Translations under genes and position numbers: made by a program | Shown here: positions 42,723-51,754 of the stretch, in pieces | Layout of the letters: every line of letters begins with the position of its first letter | Numbering within the stretch: position 1 is the first letter of the stretch | NCBI GenBank assembly: GCA_021325145.1 | Contig: JAJPHR010000049.1 | Location: forward strand, 1-64,000 | Length of the DNA stretch: 64,000 nt | Direction of reading: 5' to 3' | Origin: Verrucomicrobiota bacterium | GTDB lineage: Bacteria > Verrucomicrobiota > Verrucomicrobiia > Limisphaerales > Pedosphaeraceae | The notes under the pieces: generated by a model | The model's input: the letters and a program-made list of their open reading frames with translations, nothing else | Database searches by the model: none | Told to the model about the DNA's origin: nothing

Positions 42723-44273
42723 TCAACCGTTGCGAAGAGCTATCACCACCTCCAACCCAGAGGGTTTCCGGTTCTGGCATCGCACGGCTCCCTGGCAGGA
42801 TTCGACGCACGTTTTGACGATAGCCAGCCCCAGGCCCACGCCGCCCGTCTCGCGGTTGCGCGAGGGTTCGAGCCGGTAGAACGGATCAAACAATTGTTCC
42901 AGGGAAGCTTCCGGCACGCCCGGCCCGGAGTCAGCCACGCTGATCAAAGTTCGCCCGCCCTCGGGACGCGCCGAGACTGTGATCGGCCCAGCCTGGCCCG
43001 CATAGCGAACCGCGTTGCGAACCAAATTGGCCAGCGAACGCAACAACAGTTCGGGATCGGCCAGCACCACCAAGCCGGGGTCCACTTCCAACCGCACTTC
43101 GGCCCCTTCCCTGGCTTCCCGATGAACCGCTTTCTCCACGATGGGCAGGAGCGGAACCGATTGAAGTTTGATCGTGGCAGTTCCCAACGACGCTTTTGAA
43201 AAGGACAGCAATTCGTTCACGAGGCTCGACATTTCCTGCACCTCCTCGCGCAGGTCTTCCACGTACGCCTTTTGTTTTTCATCGGCGCGTTGTTCGATGA
43301 TGCCGAGCGCCATCTGAATTCGCGCGATCGGCGAACACAATTCGTGGGCAATGTCGCCCAGAAACCGCTTTTGCCCGTTCACCAATCCCGCCAGGCGCGA
43401 GGCCATCTGGTTGATCGCCTGGCCGAGCCGCCCCAACTCATCGCGGCGATTGGCTGCAACCCGGGCTTCAAATCGACCTTCGGCGATGTGCTCCGTCGCG
43501 CGTGTGATTTGCGATACGGAGTGCGTAATGCCCCGCACCAGCGGCAGCCAGAAGAGCACGCAGATCAGCACACACCCGAATCCCACCAACACCCAGGGCG
43601 CGAAGTCAAAAAACAGGCCGCCGCCCCGGATGGAATCCGAAATCGCCAGTAGCGTGGTCGGCATCGGACCGGGACGTTCGCGGTCCAGGATTCGAACGCG
43701 CACTCCGACCCAATAGCGGCTTGGCCTGGTCGTGTGCAGCATAAACTTGGGCGACGGCCCCGATTGCGCGAGCTGGCCGGGTGGCGGCAACCGTCGTCCG
43801 CCCGGCCCCAACTCGAAATTCCGTTCCGGCGGCGGTTGCTCCGGGTCGGACTCTCCCTCGGGAGGCGGCCGAAGTTCACGGTCGCGCGGCGGGTTCATCC
43901 CTCGCCCCGGCGGCGTTCTCCCTTCCCGCAGCTTCGCCGTCACTTCGGGCGGCAACACCAGGCTCTCGCCGGCAACCTGCAAACCGTCATTTCGGAAGAC
44001 GACGAGTTTCACTTGATACAACTCGCTGAACTGTTTGAGCAGATCGTTCCATTCCGAATGGGCGCTGCGGTTCAGCTCCCGGCTGACGACATCCGTCATC
44101 ACCTGGATGCGATCCCCCGCCCGGCCCATCACCAGCGAATCCAGGCCCAGTCCGAACTGCGCCTGTGCAAACACGTAGAAAACCAACCCCAGTATCAGCA
44201 GGTTCAAAAAGAACCAGAGGAGTATTTTAGCCGAAAGTGGAAAGCCCATTTTCATGGTTTCATCCGCCTTCAT
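42723..44273 (-). CDS. CpxA-like sensor histidine kinase with Pro-rich periplasmic insert
   Basis: A 516-residue kinase. TM1 is ILLWFFLNLLILGLVFYVF. A periplasmic sensor of about 150 residues follows, containing an unusual Pro/Arg/Glu-rich stretch (residues 120-170, for example ELRPPPEGES). TM2 is WVLVGFGCVLICVLFWLPL. A HAMP domain (TRATEHIAEGRFEARVAANR), the H-box DIAHELCSPIARIQMAL and the ATP domain (NLVRNAVRYA, DSGPGVPE, GGVGLGLAIVKTC) complete it. The H-box and layout resemble CpxA. It overlaps the regulator gene end by 14 bases if ATG 44273 is used; ATG 44255 or 44249 are alternatives. Confidence 0.93.
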   Translation of the reverse strand: MKADETMKMGFPLSAKILLWFFLNLLILGLVFYVFAQAQFGLGLDSLVMGRAGDRIQVMTDVVSRELNRSAHSEWNDLLKQFSELYQVKLVVFRNDGLQVAGESLVLPPEVTAKLREGRTPPGRGMNPPRDRELRPPPEGESDPEQPPPERNFELGPGGRRLPPPGQLAQSGPSPKFMLHTTRPSRYWVGVRVRILDRERPGPMPTTLLAISDSIRGGGLFFDFAPWVLVGFGCVLICVLFWLPLVRGITHSVSQITRATEHIAEGRFEARVAANRRDELGRLGQAINQMASRLAGLVNGQKRFLGDIAHELCSPIARIQMALGIIEQRADEKQKAYVEDLREEVQEMSSLVNELLSFSKASLGTATIKLQSVPLLPIVEKAVHREAREGAEVRLEVDPGLVVLADPELLLRSLANLVRNAVRYAGQAGPITVSARPEGGRTLISVADSGPGVPEASLEQLFDPFYRLEPSRNRETGGVGLGLAIVKTCVESCQGAVRCQNRKPSGLEVVIALRNG

Positions 44274-44964
44274 CCCCGGGCCGGATCAACATGTAACCGG
44301 CTGCCCGCACCGTCCGGATGAACCGCGGCGTTTTCGGATCATCACCCAGCTTCTTGCGCAGAGCCGAAATATGCACGTCGATGGACCGGTCGAACACGTC
44401 GTAATTCCGGTCGCGAATTTCGTCCAATAATTGCTCGCGCGTCTTGACGCGCCCGCGACCGCGCGCGAGCGAAGCCAGCAGGTCGAACTCCACCGGCGTC
44501 AAATCGAGCGGTTGATCGCCAAGCACCGCCGTGCGCGCGCCTGGATTCACGCGCAGGTTTCCCACGACCAGTTCCGCTTCCTCGGTCGGTTCAGCTTTCG
44601 CCGACAGCGTGGAGCGGCGCGTTACGGCCCGCAATCTCGCCAGCAGTTCACGAGTCGAAAAAGTTTTCGGCAGATAATCGTCCGCGCCGATTTCCAGGCC
44701 CACGATTCGGTCCGACTCATCGCCGCGCGCCGTCAGCATCAATACCGGCACGTTGGATTGGCGGCGGATTTGCTTGAGCACCTCGAACCCGTCCAGGCCG
44801 GGCAGCATGACATCCAGGATGATGGCTTGATACGTTTCCTTGCCGGCTTGTTCCACGCCCTCCGGCCCGGTATGGACCGCGGTGACGTGATAACCCATCG
44901 GCTCCAGGTAATCGCGAATCAACCGGCAGAGCTTGCGGTCGTCGTCGATCACCAATAGACGCAT
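44260..44964 (-). CDS. OmpR-family response regulator (CpxR-like)
   Basis: A 234-residue regulator. MRLLVIDDDRKLCRLIRDYL opens the receiver, with the phosphate-accepting Asp in AIILDVMLPGLDGFEVL, and the winged-helix DNA-binding domain ends KKLGDDPKTPRFIRTVRAAGYML. An ATG at 45024 would add 20 residues; 44964 matches the normal family start. It is transcribed into the CpxA-like kinase and is divergent from the EF-hand gene, sharing a 252-base control region. Confidence 0.94.
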   Translation of the reverse strand: MRLLVIDDDRKLCRLIRDYLEPMGYHVTAVHTGPEGVEQAGKETYQAIILDVMLPGLDGFEVLKQIRRQSNVPVLMLTARGDESDRIVGLEIGADDYLPKTFSTRELLARLRAVTRRSTLSAKAEPTEEAELVVGNLRVNPGARTAVLGDQPLDLTPVEFDLLASLARGRGRVKTREQLLDEIRDRNYDVFDRSIDVHISALRKKLGDDPKTPRFIRTVRAAGYMLIRPGDEGG

Positions 44965-45097
44965 TCCCGAGGGTGGGCTCTCGGTCTTTTCGTGTGAACT
45001 GCCTGGATTCAATGGAGTTGGCATCGGCGTGTTCGTAGCCTGTCTATGCCACTGACTCTAGCCCCCTTGGAATCAAAAATCCCGAACTTTTACACTT

Positions 45098-45138
45098 GCT
45101 TAACAATTCTGCGGTAACCCTCGCACAGAAGCTTAACA
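45098..45138. promoter_or_regulatory. Candidate regulator box between the CpxR-like gene and the EF-hand gene
   Basis: GCTTAACA occurs twice (45108-45115 and 45131-45138), 23 bases apart, and TTTTAC lies at 45098, so TTTAC and TTAAC words fall 11 bases apart. This resembles the CpxR tandem GTAAA-N5-GTAAA pattern on the other strand. It is a direct-repeat site in a divergent control region; binding is inferred. Confidence 0.45.
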
Positions 45139-45216
45139 TTGCCCGCGTCTCATTATATGTAACCAGCCTCGCAGGCGCGAGGCACAAAACAGCAACAACA
45201 AACTGCAAAGGATAAA

Positions 45217-45909
45217 ATGAAGAGAACAGTTCAAACCATGATGATGGCCCTCGCGCTCGGCGTCTCCGGACTCGCGGCGGTCGCTCAACCTGCCGACGCT
45301 CCACCACCCGGCGATGCTCCACCCCAGGATGGACCGCCGGGCGGACCGGGACGCGGCGGCTTCAAACCTCCGCTGATTACTGCCCTCGACGCCAACGGCG
45401 ACGGCATTATTTCCGCCGACGAAATTGCCAACGCTTCAGCCGCGTTGAAGAAGCTCGATAAAAACGGCGACGGCCAGCTCACGCCCGACGAATATATGGG
45501 CGGACGCCCCGGCCCGCGCGGCAAGCGCCCCGGCGGACCGAACGGTCCCAGTGCGGGCTCGGACAACTCCGGCCCGGGAGTCCGCCAACAGGGCGATCGT
45601 CCACCTCATGACGGCCCTCCCGGCGCACAAGGACAGGGCGCACGCGGCGACGCTCGTGGAGGCATGCGTCCCCCACCGCCTCCGCTCGTGGCGGCTCTGG
45701 ATGCGGACGGCGACGGCATCATTTCCGCCGAGGAAATCGCCAACGCTCCCGCAGCGCTGAAGAAGCTCGACAAAAACGGTGACGGCCAACTCACCATGGA
45801 TGAAATCCGTCCGCGAGGCCGGGGGCCTCACGGCCCCGGTGGTCCCGACGGCCAGCGTCCGCCCCCGGGAGAAGGCGGCCAGCCGAACACCCCTCCCGGC
45901 AACCAGTAA
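45217..45909 (+). CDS. Secreted EF-hand protein with Pro/Gly-rich linkers
   Basis: A 230-residue exported protein: a Sec signal ([22 protein letters not shown]), then two pairs of EF-hand loops. The pairs are [13 protein letters not shown] with [13 protein letters not shown] (near residues 60-95) and [13 protein letters not shown] with [13 protein letters not shown] (near 165-200). They are joined and followed by Pro/Gly-rich low-complexity linkers. Each loop has the calcium ligands at positions 1, 3, 5 and 12, so four sites should bind calcium. The two pairs are nearly identical, suggesting internal duplication. Its place, divergent from a CpxRA-like pair, mirrors cpxP. Confidence 0.88.
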   Translation: MKRTVQTMMMALALGVSGLAAVAQPADAPPPGDAPPQDGPPGGPGRGGFKPPLITALDANGDGIISADEIANASAALKKLDKNGDGQLTPDEYMGGRPGPRGKRPGGPNGPSAGSDNSGPGVRQQGDRPPHDGPPGAQGQGARGDARGGMRPPPPPLVAALDADGDGIISAEEIANAPAALKKLDKNGDGQLTMDEIRPRGRGPHGPGGPDGQRPPPGEGGQPNTPPGNQ

Positions 45910-45922
45910 GTAAGAGTATCGC

Positions 45923-45979
45923 GGTAGAGCGCGCCACTCCGTGCACGCCGACGGCAGGCAGAGGACTGCCCGCCCTGGC
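45923..45979. repeat. Dispersed palindromic repeat, family A
   Basis: GGTAGAGCGCGCCACTCCGT to AGAGGACTGCCCGCCCTGGC, 14 bases after the EF-hand gene stop and just before a terminator. Confidence 0.6.
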
Positions 45980-45995
45980 TAGGTGGCCAATTCGA

Positions 45996-46037
45996 CCCGT
46001 CCTCCGCAGGCATGTTGCGGAGGACGGGCTTTTTCTT
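45996..46037 (+). terminator. Rho-independent terminator after the EF-hand gene
   Basis: A perfect 13-base stem, CCCGTCCTCCGCA (45996-46008) and TGCGGAGGACGGG (46016-46028), with a 7-base loop and then CTTTTTCTT. Good energy and T-run on the plus strand. The rest of the gap to 46208 shows no gene. Confidence 0.9.
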
Positions 46038-46208
46038 AAACGTCTTCGAGCCATACTCGCGGGCCGCGCTTCTCACCAACTTTCCAAAAGCGCTTGATGT
46101 GATTGCTGAAGCTGCCCGCACTCGGAAGCTCCAGCGGCAAGGCCGGAGTTCCGCGCCGGCAGAAATAATTACACCCGTTGGCTTGTCATCGTTTTGCCCG
46201 GCGGTAAT

Positions 46209-46928
46209 ATGCCTCTGGTTATGCCAGAGCTGAAATCCTACGCGCAGTGGGGTGAGGACCGATTGGTTTGGGAATATTTCGAGCGAACACCGCGCGGCTA
46301 TTTTGCCGAGATTGGGGCCAACGATCCCGAGGTGGGCTCGCAGACATTTCTGCTTGAAGAGAACGGCTGGCGAGGTGTGCTGGTCGAGCCGCAGCCCGCC
46401 TTGTATGAGCGGCTGCGTCTCCGGCGTCCGAACTCGCTGATTTTCCAGGCTGCGTGCGGTTCGCCGGCCCAGCGCGGCAAGGCGCTCCTGAACATCGCCA
46501 CGGTGGACAGCCGCTCATCGCTCAAAAAAGACAATCATGACTCTGCCGTCACTTTCTCCAGCACGGTCGAAGTCGAAGTGCTGACGTTGAACGAAATTCT
46601 GGAAACGAGCCATTGTCCCGGCCTTGATTTCCTCTCCATCGATGTCGAGGGCGCGGAACTGGATGTGCTAAAAGGACTGGACCTGCAACGGCACCATCCC
46701 CGCTTGATTATTGTCGAAGATTACGTTTTCACGTTCGCCGTCCACCGGCATTTGCGCGCGGCTGGATACAAACTGGTCAAGCGCACCGGCAGCAACAATT
46801 GGTATGTTCCCAAGGTGGCGCATTTTCCCTTCACCAGCTTCGCGGAACGGCTCAAATTGTTCCGAAAAATGTATCTCGGCACCCCGGCACGCCAGATGAA
46901 GCTGCGGCTGCGCGGCAAAAAATCATGA
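46209..46928 (+). CDS. FkbM-family methyltransferase
   Basis: A 239-residue class I methyltransferase of the FkbM type. YFAEIGANDPEVGSQTFLLE is the SAM site; GVLVEPQPALYERLR and FLSIDVEGAELDVLKGL are the family's second and third blocks. These enzymes O-methylate sugars or polyketides. The ATG at 46209 is chosen; 46221 is possible. It is first in an operon with two glycosyltransferase genes, so a methylated surface glycan is likely. The end overlaps the next start by 4 bases. Confidence 0.9.
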   Translation: MPLVMPELKSYAQWGEDRLVWEYFERTPRGYFAEIGANDPEVGSQTFLLEENGWRGVLVEPQPALYERLRLRRPNSLIFQAACGSPAQRGKALLNIATVDSRSSLKKDNHDSAVTFSSTVEVEVLTLNEILETSHCPGLDFLSIDVEGAELDVLKGLDLQRHHPRLIIVEDYVFTFAVHRHLRAAGYKLVKRTGSNNWYVPKVAHFPFTSFAERLKLFRKMYLGTPARQMKLRLRGKKS

Positions 46929-47701
46929 CCAGGCTGCCCATTTCCGTCTGCATGGTTTCGACCGCCGAGGCCCACCGGATCGGCCGCGCTCTGGAAAGCG
47001 TCGCCGCCTGGGCGTCCGAAATCATTCTCGTGCTCAACGACGACGTGCGCGATGGCACCGACGAGATTGCCGCCAAGTACGGCGCCAAAATCTTCCGTGA
47101 GCCCTGGAAAGGGTTCATCGGACAAAAGAATTCCGCGGCTGAAAAGGCGGCCGGGCCGTGGCTGTTGAATCTCGACGCCGATGAAGTCGTTTCACCGGCG
47201 CTGGCGGCGGACATCGCCGCGGTCGTATCCGCGCCGAAGGCCGGGCATGCGGTGTATGAATTCCCGCGCTGCACTTTTTATTGCGGCCGCTGGATTCGCC
47301 ACGGCGACTGGTATCCCGACCGCGTGCGCCGATTGTGGCGCAAGGATGCCGCCCATTGGGCCGGCGATGAACCGCACGCGTCCTTGCAATTTCAAGGCAC
47401 CGTCGGCAGGTTCCGCTCCGATCTGCTGCATTTCAGCAACGAGAGCATTGCCGGACAAATTTCCAAGATCGCTCCGTATCATGTGGGGTTTGTGCAGCGA
47501 AAGCTTGCTGCCGGGAAAAGTGCCGGTTTTTTTGAACTCGTGGTGCGGCCCTGGTGGAAGTTCATGCGCATCTATTTTTTTCGGCTCGGCATTCTGGACG
47601 GCTGGCAGGGACTTTACATCGCTAAACTTGCGTCGTTTTCGACCCTCACCCGCCAGGCCATGGTGCGTGAAGCGCTGGAAAAGAAGCAGCCGCCGCCATG
47701 A
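46925..47701 (+). CDS. Glycosyltransferase family 2, WaaE/KdtX-like
   Basis: A 258-residue GT2. It starts LPISVCMVSTAEAHRIGRAL and has IILVLNDDVRDGTDEIAAKYGAK, then PWLLNLDADEVVSPAL, where DAD is the metal-binding triad. The middle and end (FPRCTFYCGRWIRHGDWYPD) fit the LPS-core beta-1,4-glucosyltransferase branch. The C-terminus includes a hydrophobic segment (FMRIYFFRLGILDGWQGLYIA) that may attach it to the membrane. ATG overlaps the stop of the FkbM gene and its own stop overlaps the next start (ATGA twice). Confidence 0.92.
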   Translation: MTRLPISVCMVSTAEAHRIGRALESVAAWASEIILVLNDDVRDGTDEIAAKYGAKIFREPWKGFIGQKNSAAEKAAGPWLLNLDADEVVSPALAADIAAVVSAPKAGHAVYEFPRCTFYCGRWIRHGDWYPDRVRRLWRKDAAHWAGDEPHASLQFQGTVGRFRSDLLHFSNESIAGQISKIAPYHVGFVQRKLAAGKSAGFFELVVRPWWKFMRIYFFRLGILDGWQGLYIAKLASFSTLTRQAMVREALEKKQPPP

Positions 47702-48513
47702 ACAACGCACCCTCGGTCGCGCTGATCATCAATACTTTCAGCCAGCCAGACTACCTGGCCCGAGTGCTCGCTGCCGTTTCCAGGCAAACCGTCCTCCCGC
47801 GAGAAGTGTTGCTGGCCGACGACGGTTCCGGCGACGAAACGCGGCAACTCTTCGCACGATGGGCCGCCGCGCAACCTTTCCGAACCGAGCATGCCTGGCA
47901 AAAGAACGAAGGCTTCCGCCGCGCGCGCATCCTCAACCTGGCCATTGCCCGTGCTCGCGCGGATTACATCGTCTTTCTCGATGGGGACACCGTGCCGCAT
48001 CCTCGATTCGTAGCCGAACATTGCGAGCTTGCGCGCGCGGGTTGCTTTATCCAGGGCCGTCGCGCGCTCATCGAACAGCGCGCCGCCGAGTATTTCGGCA
48101 AGGGAGACCTGGCCGGAGATCGTCGGCGCGCGTTTTGGTCCGGGCAGATTCGCGGTGTGGCGAACGCTTTTCACTGGCCGGTCCCGTTCCGAAGGTTTCG
48201 TCCGGGCTTGCGCGGCATTCGCGGCTGCAATTTGGGTATCTGGCGCGCCGACTTGGTGCGAGTGAACGGCTACAACGAAGCTTTCACCGGCTGGGGCCGC
48301 GAAGACGCGGAACTGGCGTCGCGCCTGATCAACTCCGGCGTGCGGCGGGTGGACGTGCGTGGGTGGGCGCTGTGTTATCACCTCTGGCATCCGCCCGCGA
48401 GCCGCGCCGGCCTCGCCACCAACGATCAGTTGCTCGAAACCGCCCAAGCCGCCGCAGCCCGGACGTGTGAACTGGGTTTAAGCCAGCATTTTCAGGCAGC
48501 GAAGACCTCGTGA
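47698..48513 (+). CDS. Glycosyltransferase family 2 with C-terminal galactosyltransferase-like domain
   Basis: A 271-residue GT2. SVALIINTFSQPDYLARVLAA, then LLADDGSGDETRQL, and DYIVFLDGDTVPHPRFV (metal triad) are the GT-A core. GCNLGIWRADLVRVNGYNEAF then GREDAELASRLINSG is the Glyco_transf_7C pattern seen in chondroitin- and capsule-type polymerases. Third gene of the overlapping operon. Together the three genes should add and methylate sugars on a surface glycan. Product identity unknown. Confidence 0.92.
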   Translation: MNNAPSVALIINTFSQPDYLARVLAAVSRQTVLPREVLLADDGSGDETRQLFARWAAAQPFRTEHAWQKNEGFRRARILNLAIARARADYIVFLDGDTVPHPRFVAEHCELARAGCFIQGRRALIEQRAAEYFGKGDLAGDRRRAFWSGQIRGVANAFHWPVPFRRFRPGLRGIRGCNLGIWRADLVRVNGYNEAFTGWGREDAELASRLINSGVRRVDVRGWALCYHLWHPPASRAGLATNDQLLETAQAAAARTCELGLSQHFQAAKTS

Positions 48514-48603
48514 CTCGCAGCAGGCTCGAATATTCGCTCAGTATTTGGCCTTGGGATGGACCGTAGAACTCCTGCTCCGCCCGGTGACGTCTTTCATCTT
48601 CAC

Positions 48604-48621
48604 GCAGAACAGGAGTTCTGC
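48604..48621. repeat. Short hairpin repeat, family C (copy 2)
   Basis: GCAGAAC-AGGA-GTTCTGC, paired with the copy at 31173 by a compensatory change. About 30 bases upstream (48575-48587) an inverted partner, AGAACTCCTGCTC, could form a longer stem with it. It lies between the convergent GT2 and DUF6483 genes. Confidence 0.5.
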
Positions 48622-48636
48622 GCTCCGAGGCAGTGG

Positions 48637-49308
48637 CTACGCCCGCGAACCCAACTCTCGCAACTCAGCCAATCCCGCCTCCACCTCTTTGCGCGGCAAG
48701 TTTCCCGATTCCAACGAGGCATCGCTTTGGCGCAACAACCGTTCGTAAAAGATCCGCCCCTCGGAATGCAACGCGGCATTATTCGGTTCGGCTTCGAGAA
48801 GCGCAAAGAGCACGTCCTCCGCCCGCGCATACGCACCCGTGCGTTCGTAGTGACGCCACAACCCGGCCAACGTGTGCAACGGCAACGCAACTTCAGCCAA
48901 TGCATCGTGCAACGCGCCGATCCGTGGCACAAAGGCCGGCAGTTCGAGATCGAAATCCTGCAATTGGATCGTCAGCAATAAATCGAGTGCTTTGATTCGG
49001 CAGGCCTGGCTTTCCGCCTCACGCCCCTCGGCGGCCCGAAGCCGGGCGGCCTCTTCCAGCAAGGTAATGAGCAACAGACTTTTCTCCCGCAACACTTGTG
49101 TCGGATCATCCCGTGTCAGCAAGGCCAGCAACTCGGTTTCCGAAAACCGGCTCACAGCCTCCGGTCCAAGGCCAACCAAATCAAGAAACGCCTGGTCCAA
49201 CATCACGCCTGCTTCGACCGTCTCATGCGCGGCAATCCGCTGCCGGACGCCCATCAGCATCTGCGCGATCTTTTCCACCATGCGAAGGATGTAATCCCTC
49301 CTAATCAT
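48637..49308 (-). CDS. DUF6483 family protein
   Basis: A 223-residue helical protein. MIRRDYILRMVEKIAQML is the family's fixed N-terminus, and the rest is TPR-like helices (QACRIKALDLLLTIQLQDF; EDVLFALLEAEPNN). No catalytic motif is visible. The function of DUF6483 is not known. ATG 49308 is preceded by AAGGA. It stands alone. Confidence 0.82.
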   Translation of the reverse strand: MIRRDYILRMVEKIAQMLMGVRQRIAAHETVEAGVMLDQAFLDLVGLGPEAVSRFSETELLALLTRDDPTQVLREKSLLLITLLEEAARLRAAEGREAESQACRIKALDLLLTIQLQDFDLELPAFVPRIGALHDALAEVALPLHTLAGLWRHYERTGAYARAEDVLFALLEAEPNNAALHSEGRIFYERLLRQSDASLESGNLPRKEVEAGLAELRELGSRA

Positions 49309-49432
49309 TCCAAGGATTCCTTATCACACCGATGCCGCATGCGCAAACTAAAGGCGTTCGGCTGCTGATTCGGAGCCCTCAGGCAGCGGCGCTGCACGTC
49401 GCGCTCCACTGCCGTTTTGACGTAAGCAACAA

Positions 49433-51754
49433 TCACTTCCCAAAATACTGAGTGATCAGTTTTCCCGCTGCTTCATCACAGCCTTCGAATGCCTCATTCA
49501 CCCCAATGTTTGATGCGACAATCACGGCGCAGTTTTTTTCAGGAGCCATCCAGACCACAACGTAAAACATCGTGTTTGAGCCATTGTGCATCAGCGCGCG
49601 CCCGTTGGCCCAGGGGCGTTTCAGCACCATCCAGCCAAGGGCGTAATCATCGTTGCCTGCGGCCGCGGTGTGCAATTTCTTAAAGGATTCCGCTTTGAGC
49701 AATTTGCTTTCGCCTCGTTCTCCAGCCATATGGAACGCCGCATATTTCGCCAGATCGCCCAGCGAACAATGCACGGCACCCGCCGGACTGATCGCCAGTG
49801 GATTGTCCGCACCTGGGCCGGGCGGAACTGGTTCGCTGCCGGAAAACATTGTTTTTCTGTGACCCCAGGGCTGATCGACTTTGTCAACTGAGGCGGGCGC
49901 GCCGAATCCGGCCGTGGTCATGCCGAGCGGTTCAAACAACTTCGAGCGCAGCAGCTCTTCCCACGTCTTGCCGGTGGCTTTCTCCAGCATCACACCAGCG
50001 ATGGTGTAGCCCTGATTGGAATAAATAAATTTCGTCCCCGGTTTTGCTTCCGGTTTGCGTGCTAAAATCCCCTTGATAAAAGCCAGCCGCTGCTCCGCCG
50101 CCGTGCCATTCGCGTCCCAGGCTTTGCGCCATAAATCGGCTGGAGCATCGCCGGGAGCGCCACTGCGTTGAGACAAAAGCTGTTCCAAAGTGACATTCAG
50201 ATAGTCGGGATGGATCTCAGCTTTTAATTCGGGAAAGGCTTCTCCAATGGTCGTCGTCCAGGAAATTTTCCCCTGTTCGACCAGCATCGCGGCGATCGTG
50301 GCCGTCATTGATTTCGTGACGGAACCAAGGTGGAACTTGTCGTCAACTGTGACTTTTTCCGTGCCGCCGTTTTTGCGAAAGCCAACCGCGTTGGTCGCAA
50401 CAACTTTCCCATCGACGACCACGGCGGCGGCCAGCGCGGGGAGGCTGTGTTTCTTGCGAATGGTTTCAAGCATTTGTGAAACGGGATCGGAATATTCAAT
50501 CGCAGGAGTTTTGGCATCTCTCCCGCGAACGAACACAATTGCGCCGAGTGAGATCAGCACAATTCCAATGAGGGTTATTTTCGTCATAATGCTTTTCTTT
50601 GATGGTTCAGGTTGTAACCAAGACAGGTATTTACGGATTGGATGGTTTGCCGGGGCAAAGACTTCAACCGCCGCCTTCAGGTCCGAATGTCTTTCCAGGG
50701 AAGTCCAGGGCATGATCGTCTTTTCGCCTGATTCCCGGATCAACTGGAGAGAGCGAATATTCAGAATCCTGAGTGGCCGAACTTCTTTTATTTCGTCCCA
50801 AAGAATAAGGTTTAGCCCTTTATGCAAATGAATCCCCAGAGTGCTAATCCCCACGGCTCTCCTGGTTGTTTTCTGCAATAGCCAGGAATACAAGAACCCG
50901 GCCAGGAAGAAAGGCACGAGCCAAACCAGATGCTGCCAACTGAAAAGTCGCGAGACAAAATCGATGAATGAAATGAAGGGAGCGTTATGATTCAGATTGC
51001 CCTTGGTCAGACCGAACATCAGACAGAGCCAAATTCCAATGAATCCGATTTCGCCATAAATGGCGATCTGCCAGAAGGCGACCTTAAATTCAGCAGGTTT
51101 AACCTGGTCGGCGGTGGCCATCGAGAGAATTATGGGACGTAGATTTGCGACATGCGTTTGATCGATCGGCTCGCCGGTTTCGGCCGAATGGAGCAGCGAT
51201 TGCAGTTGTGCTTCGACGGGAAGAAGTTGTTTGGACCGTGCCCACTGATTGATCCAGTAGATGAACGCATAGAGGGCAAAATAGAACAATGTAGCAGGGA
51301 TCTTGGCATGGAGATTGATCGGCATACCCCAGGTGGCGACCAGCAAGCCGATACCCAGCGGGAGCAAGTACCACCACAGCACCGACTCCAATAAACGCGA
51401 CTGAGCGCGCACCGAATTCAGTTCCGCCCGCAGAGACTCGACGATGGTCGCGCCGGGCGGGGCCGACGGAGTCGCCCGGCGGGTGTGAACAAGCTTCCAT
51501 CCGATGAAAATCTCGCTGCCGATGACAATCAAGTAGCCGAGACGCGAAATCGGCGCACGTCCATTAAAAAAGAAAATTCCAAAAATAATTATCACAACCG
51601 CACAGGCCACCAATTCGCGGACATCGCGCGCGTCCAGGCAGCGGCGAAGCAGGGTCGTCTGCTTTTGCATGGCAGACATCAGTTGTGCCGACGACAGGTC
51701 CGGGTTTCTCAGTGGTTGCTGTTGCCAGAGTTTCTTTAGCTCGTCGTCATTCAT
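49433..51754 (-). CDS. Anti-sigma-like/PH-like/serine beta-lactamase fusion membrane protein
   Basis: A 773-residue protein. Residues 1-50 (MNDDELKKLWQQQP and on) resemble the cytoplasmic start of anti-sigma proteins that follow Verrucomicrobia ECF sigma genes. Several membrane segments follow (VVIIIFGIFFF; WYLLPLGIGLLVATWG; FYFALYAFIYW; IGFIGIWLCLMFG). A PH-like segment (WDEIKEVRPLRILNIRSLQL) comes next. From residue 390 (MTKITLIGIVLISLGAIVF) there is another membrane segment and then a serine beta-lactamase-like domain with SVTK (Ser478, Lys481), YSN (Tyr578) and HNG (His723). Met390 looks like the start of a separate secreted hydrolase, so two former genes may be fused. The start overlaps the sigma gene stop by 4 bases. 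Confidence 0.85.
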   Translation of the reverse strand: MNDDELKKLWQQQPLRNPDLSSAQLMSAMQKQTTLLRRCLDARDVRELVACAVVIIIFGIFFFNGRAPISRLGYLIVIGSEIFIGWKLVHTRRATPSAPPGATIVESLRAELNSVRAQSRLLESVLWWYLLPLGIGLLVATWGMPINLHAKIPATLFYFALYAFIYWINQWARSKQLLPVEAQLQSLLHSAETGEPIDQTHVANLRPIILSMATADQVKPAEFKVAFWQIAIYGEIGFIGIWLCLMFGLTKGNLNHNAPFISFIDFVSRLFSWQHLVWLVPFFLAGFLYSWLLQKTTRRAVGISTLGIHLHKGLNLILWDEIKEVRPLRILNIRSLQLIRESGEKTIMPWTSLERHSDLKAAVEVFAPANHPIRKYLSWLQPEPSKKSIMTKITLIGIVLISLGAIVFVRGRDAKTPAIEYSDPVSQMLETIRKKHSLPALAAAVVVDGKVVATNAVGFRKNGGTEKVTVDDKFHLGSVTKSMTATIAAMLVEQGKISWTTTIGEAFPELKAEIHPDYLNVTLEQLLSQRSGAPGDAPADLWRKAWDANGTAAEQRLAFIKGILARKPEAKPGTKFIYSNQGYTIAGVMLEKATGKTWEELLRSKLFEPLGMTTAGFGAPASVDKVDQPWGHRKTMFSGSEPVPPGPGADNPLAISPAGAVHCSLGDLAKYAAFHMAGERGESKLLKAESFKKLHTAAAGNDDYALGWMVLKRPWANGRALMHNGSNTMFYVVVWMAPEKNCAVIVASNIGVNEAFEGCDEAAGKLITQYFGK

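Noticed and set aside
43680-43710. GGATTCGAACGCGCAC, similar to a tRNA T-arm.
   Set aside because: It lies inside the kinase gene and no other cloverleaf arms are present.
45360-45800. Near-identical repeats that could be a CRISPR-like array.
   Set aside because: They are the DNA of the duplicated EF-hand pairs within one open gene; spacing and number do not fit an array.
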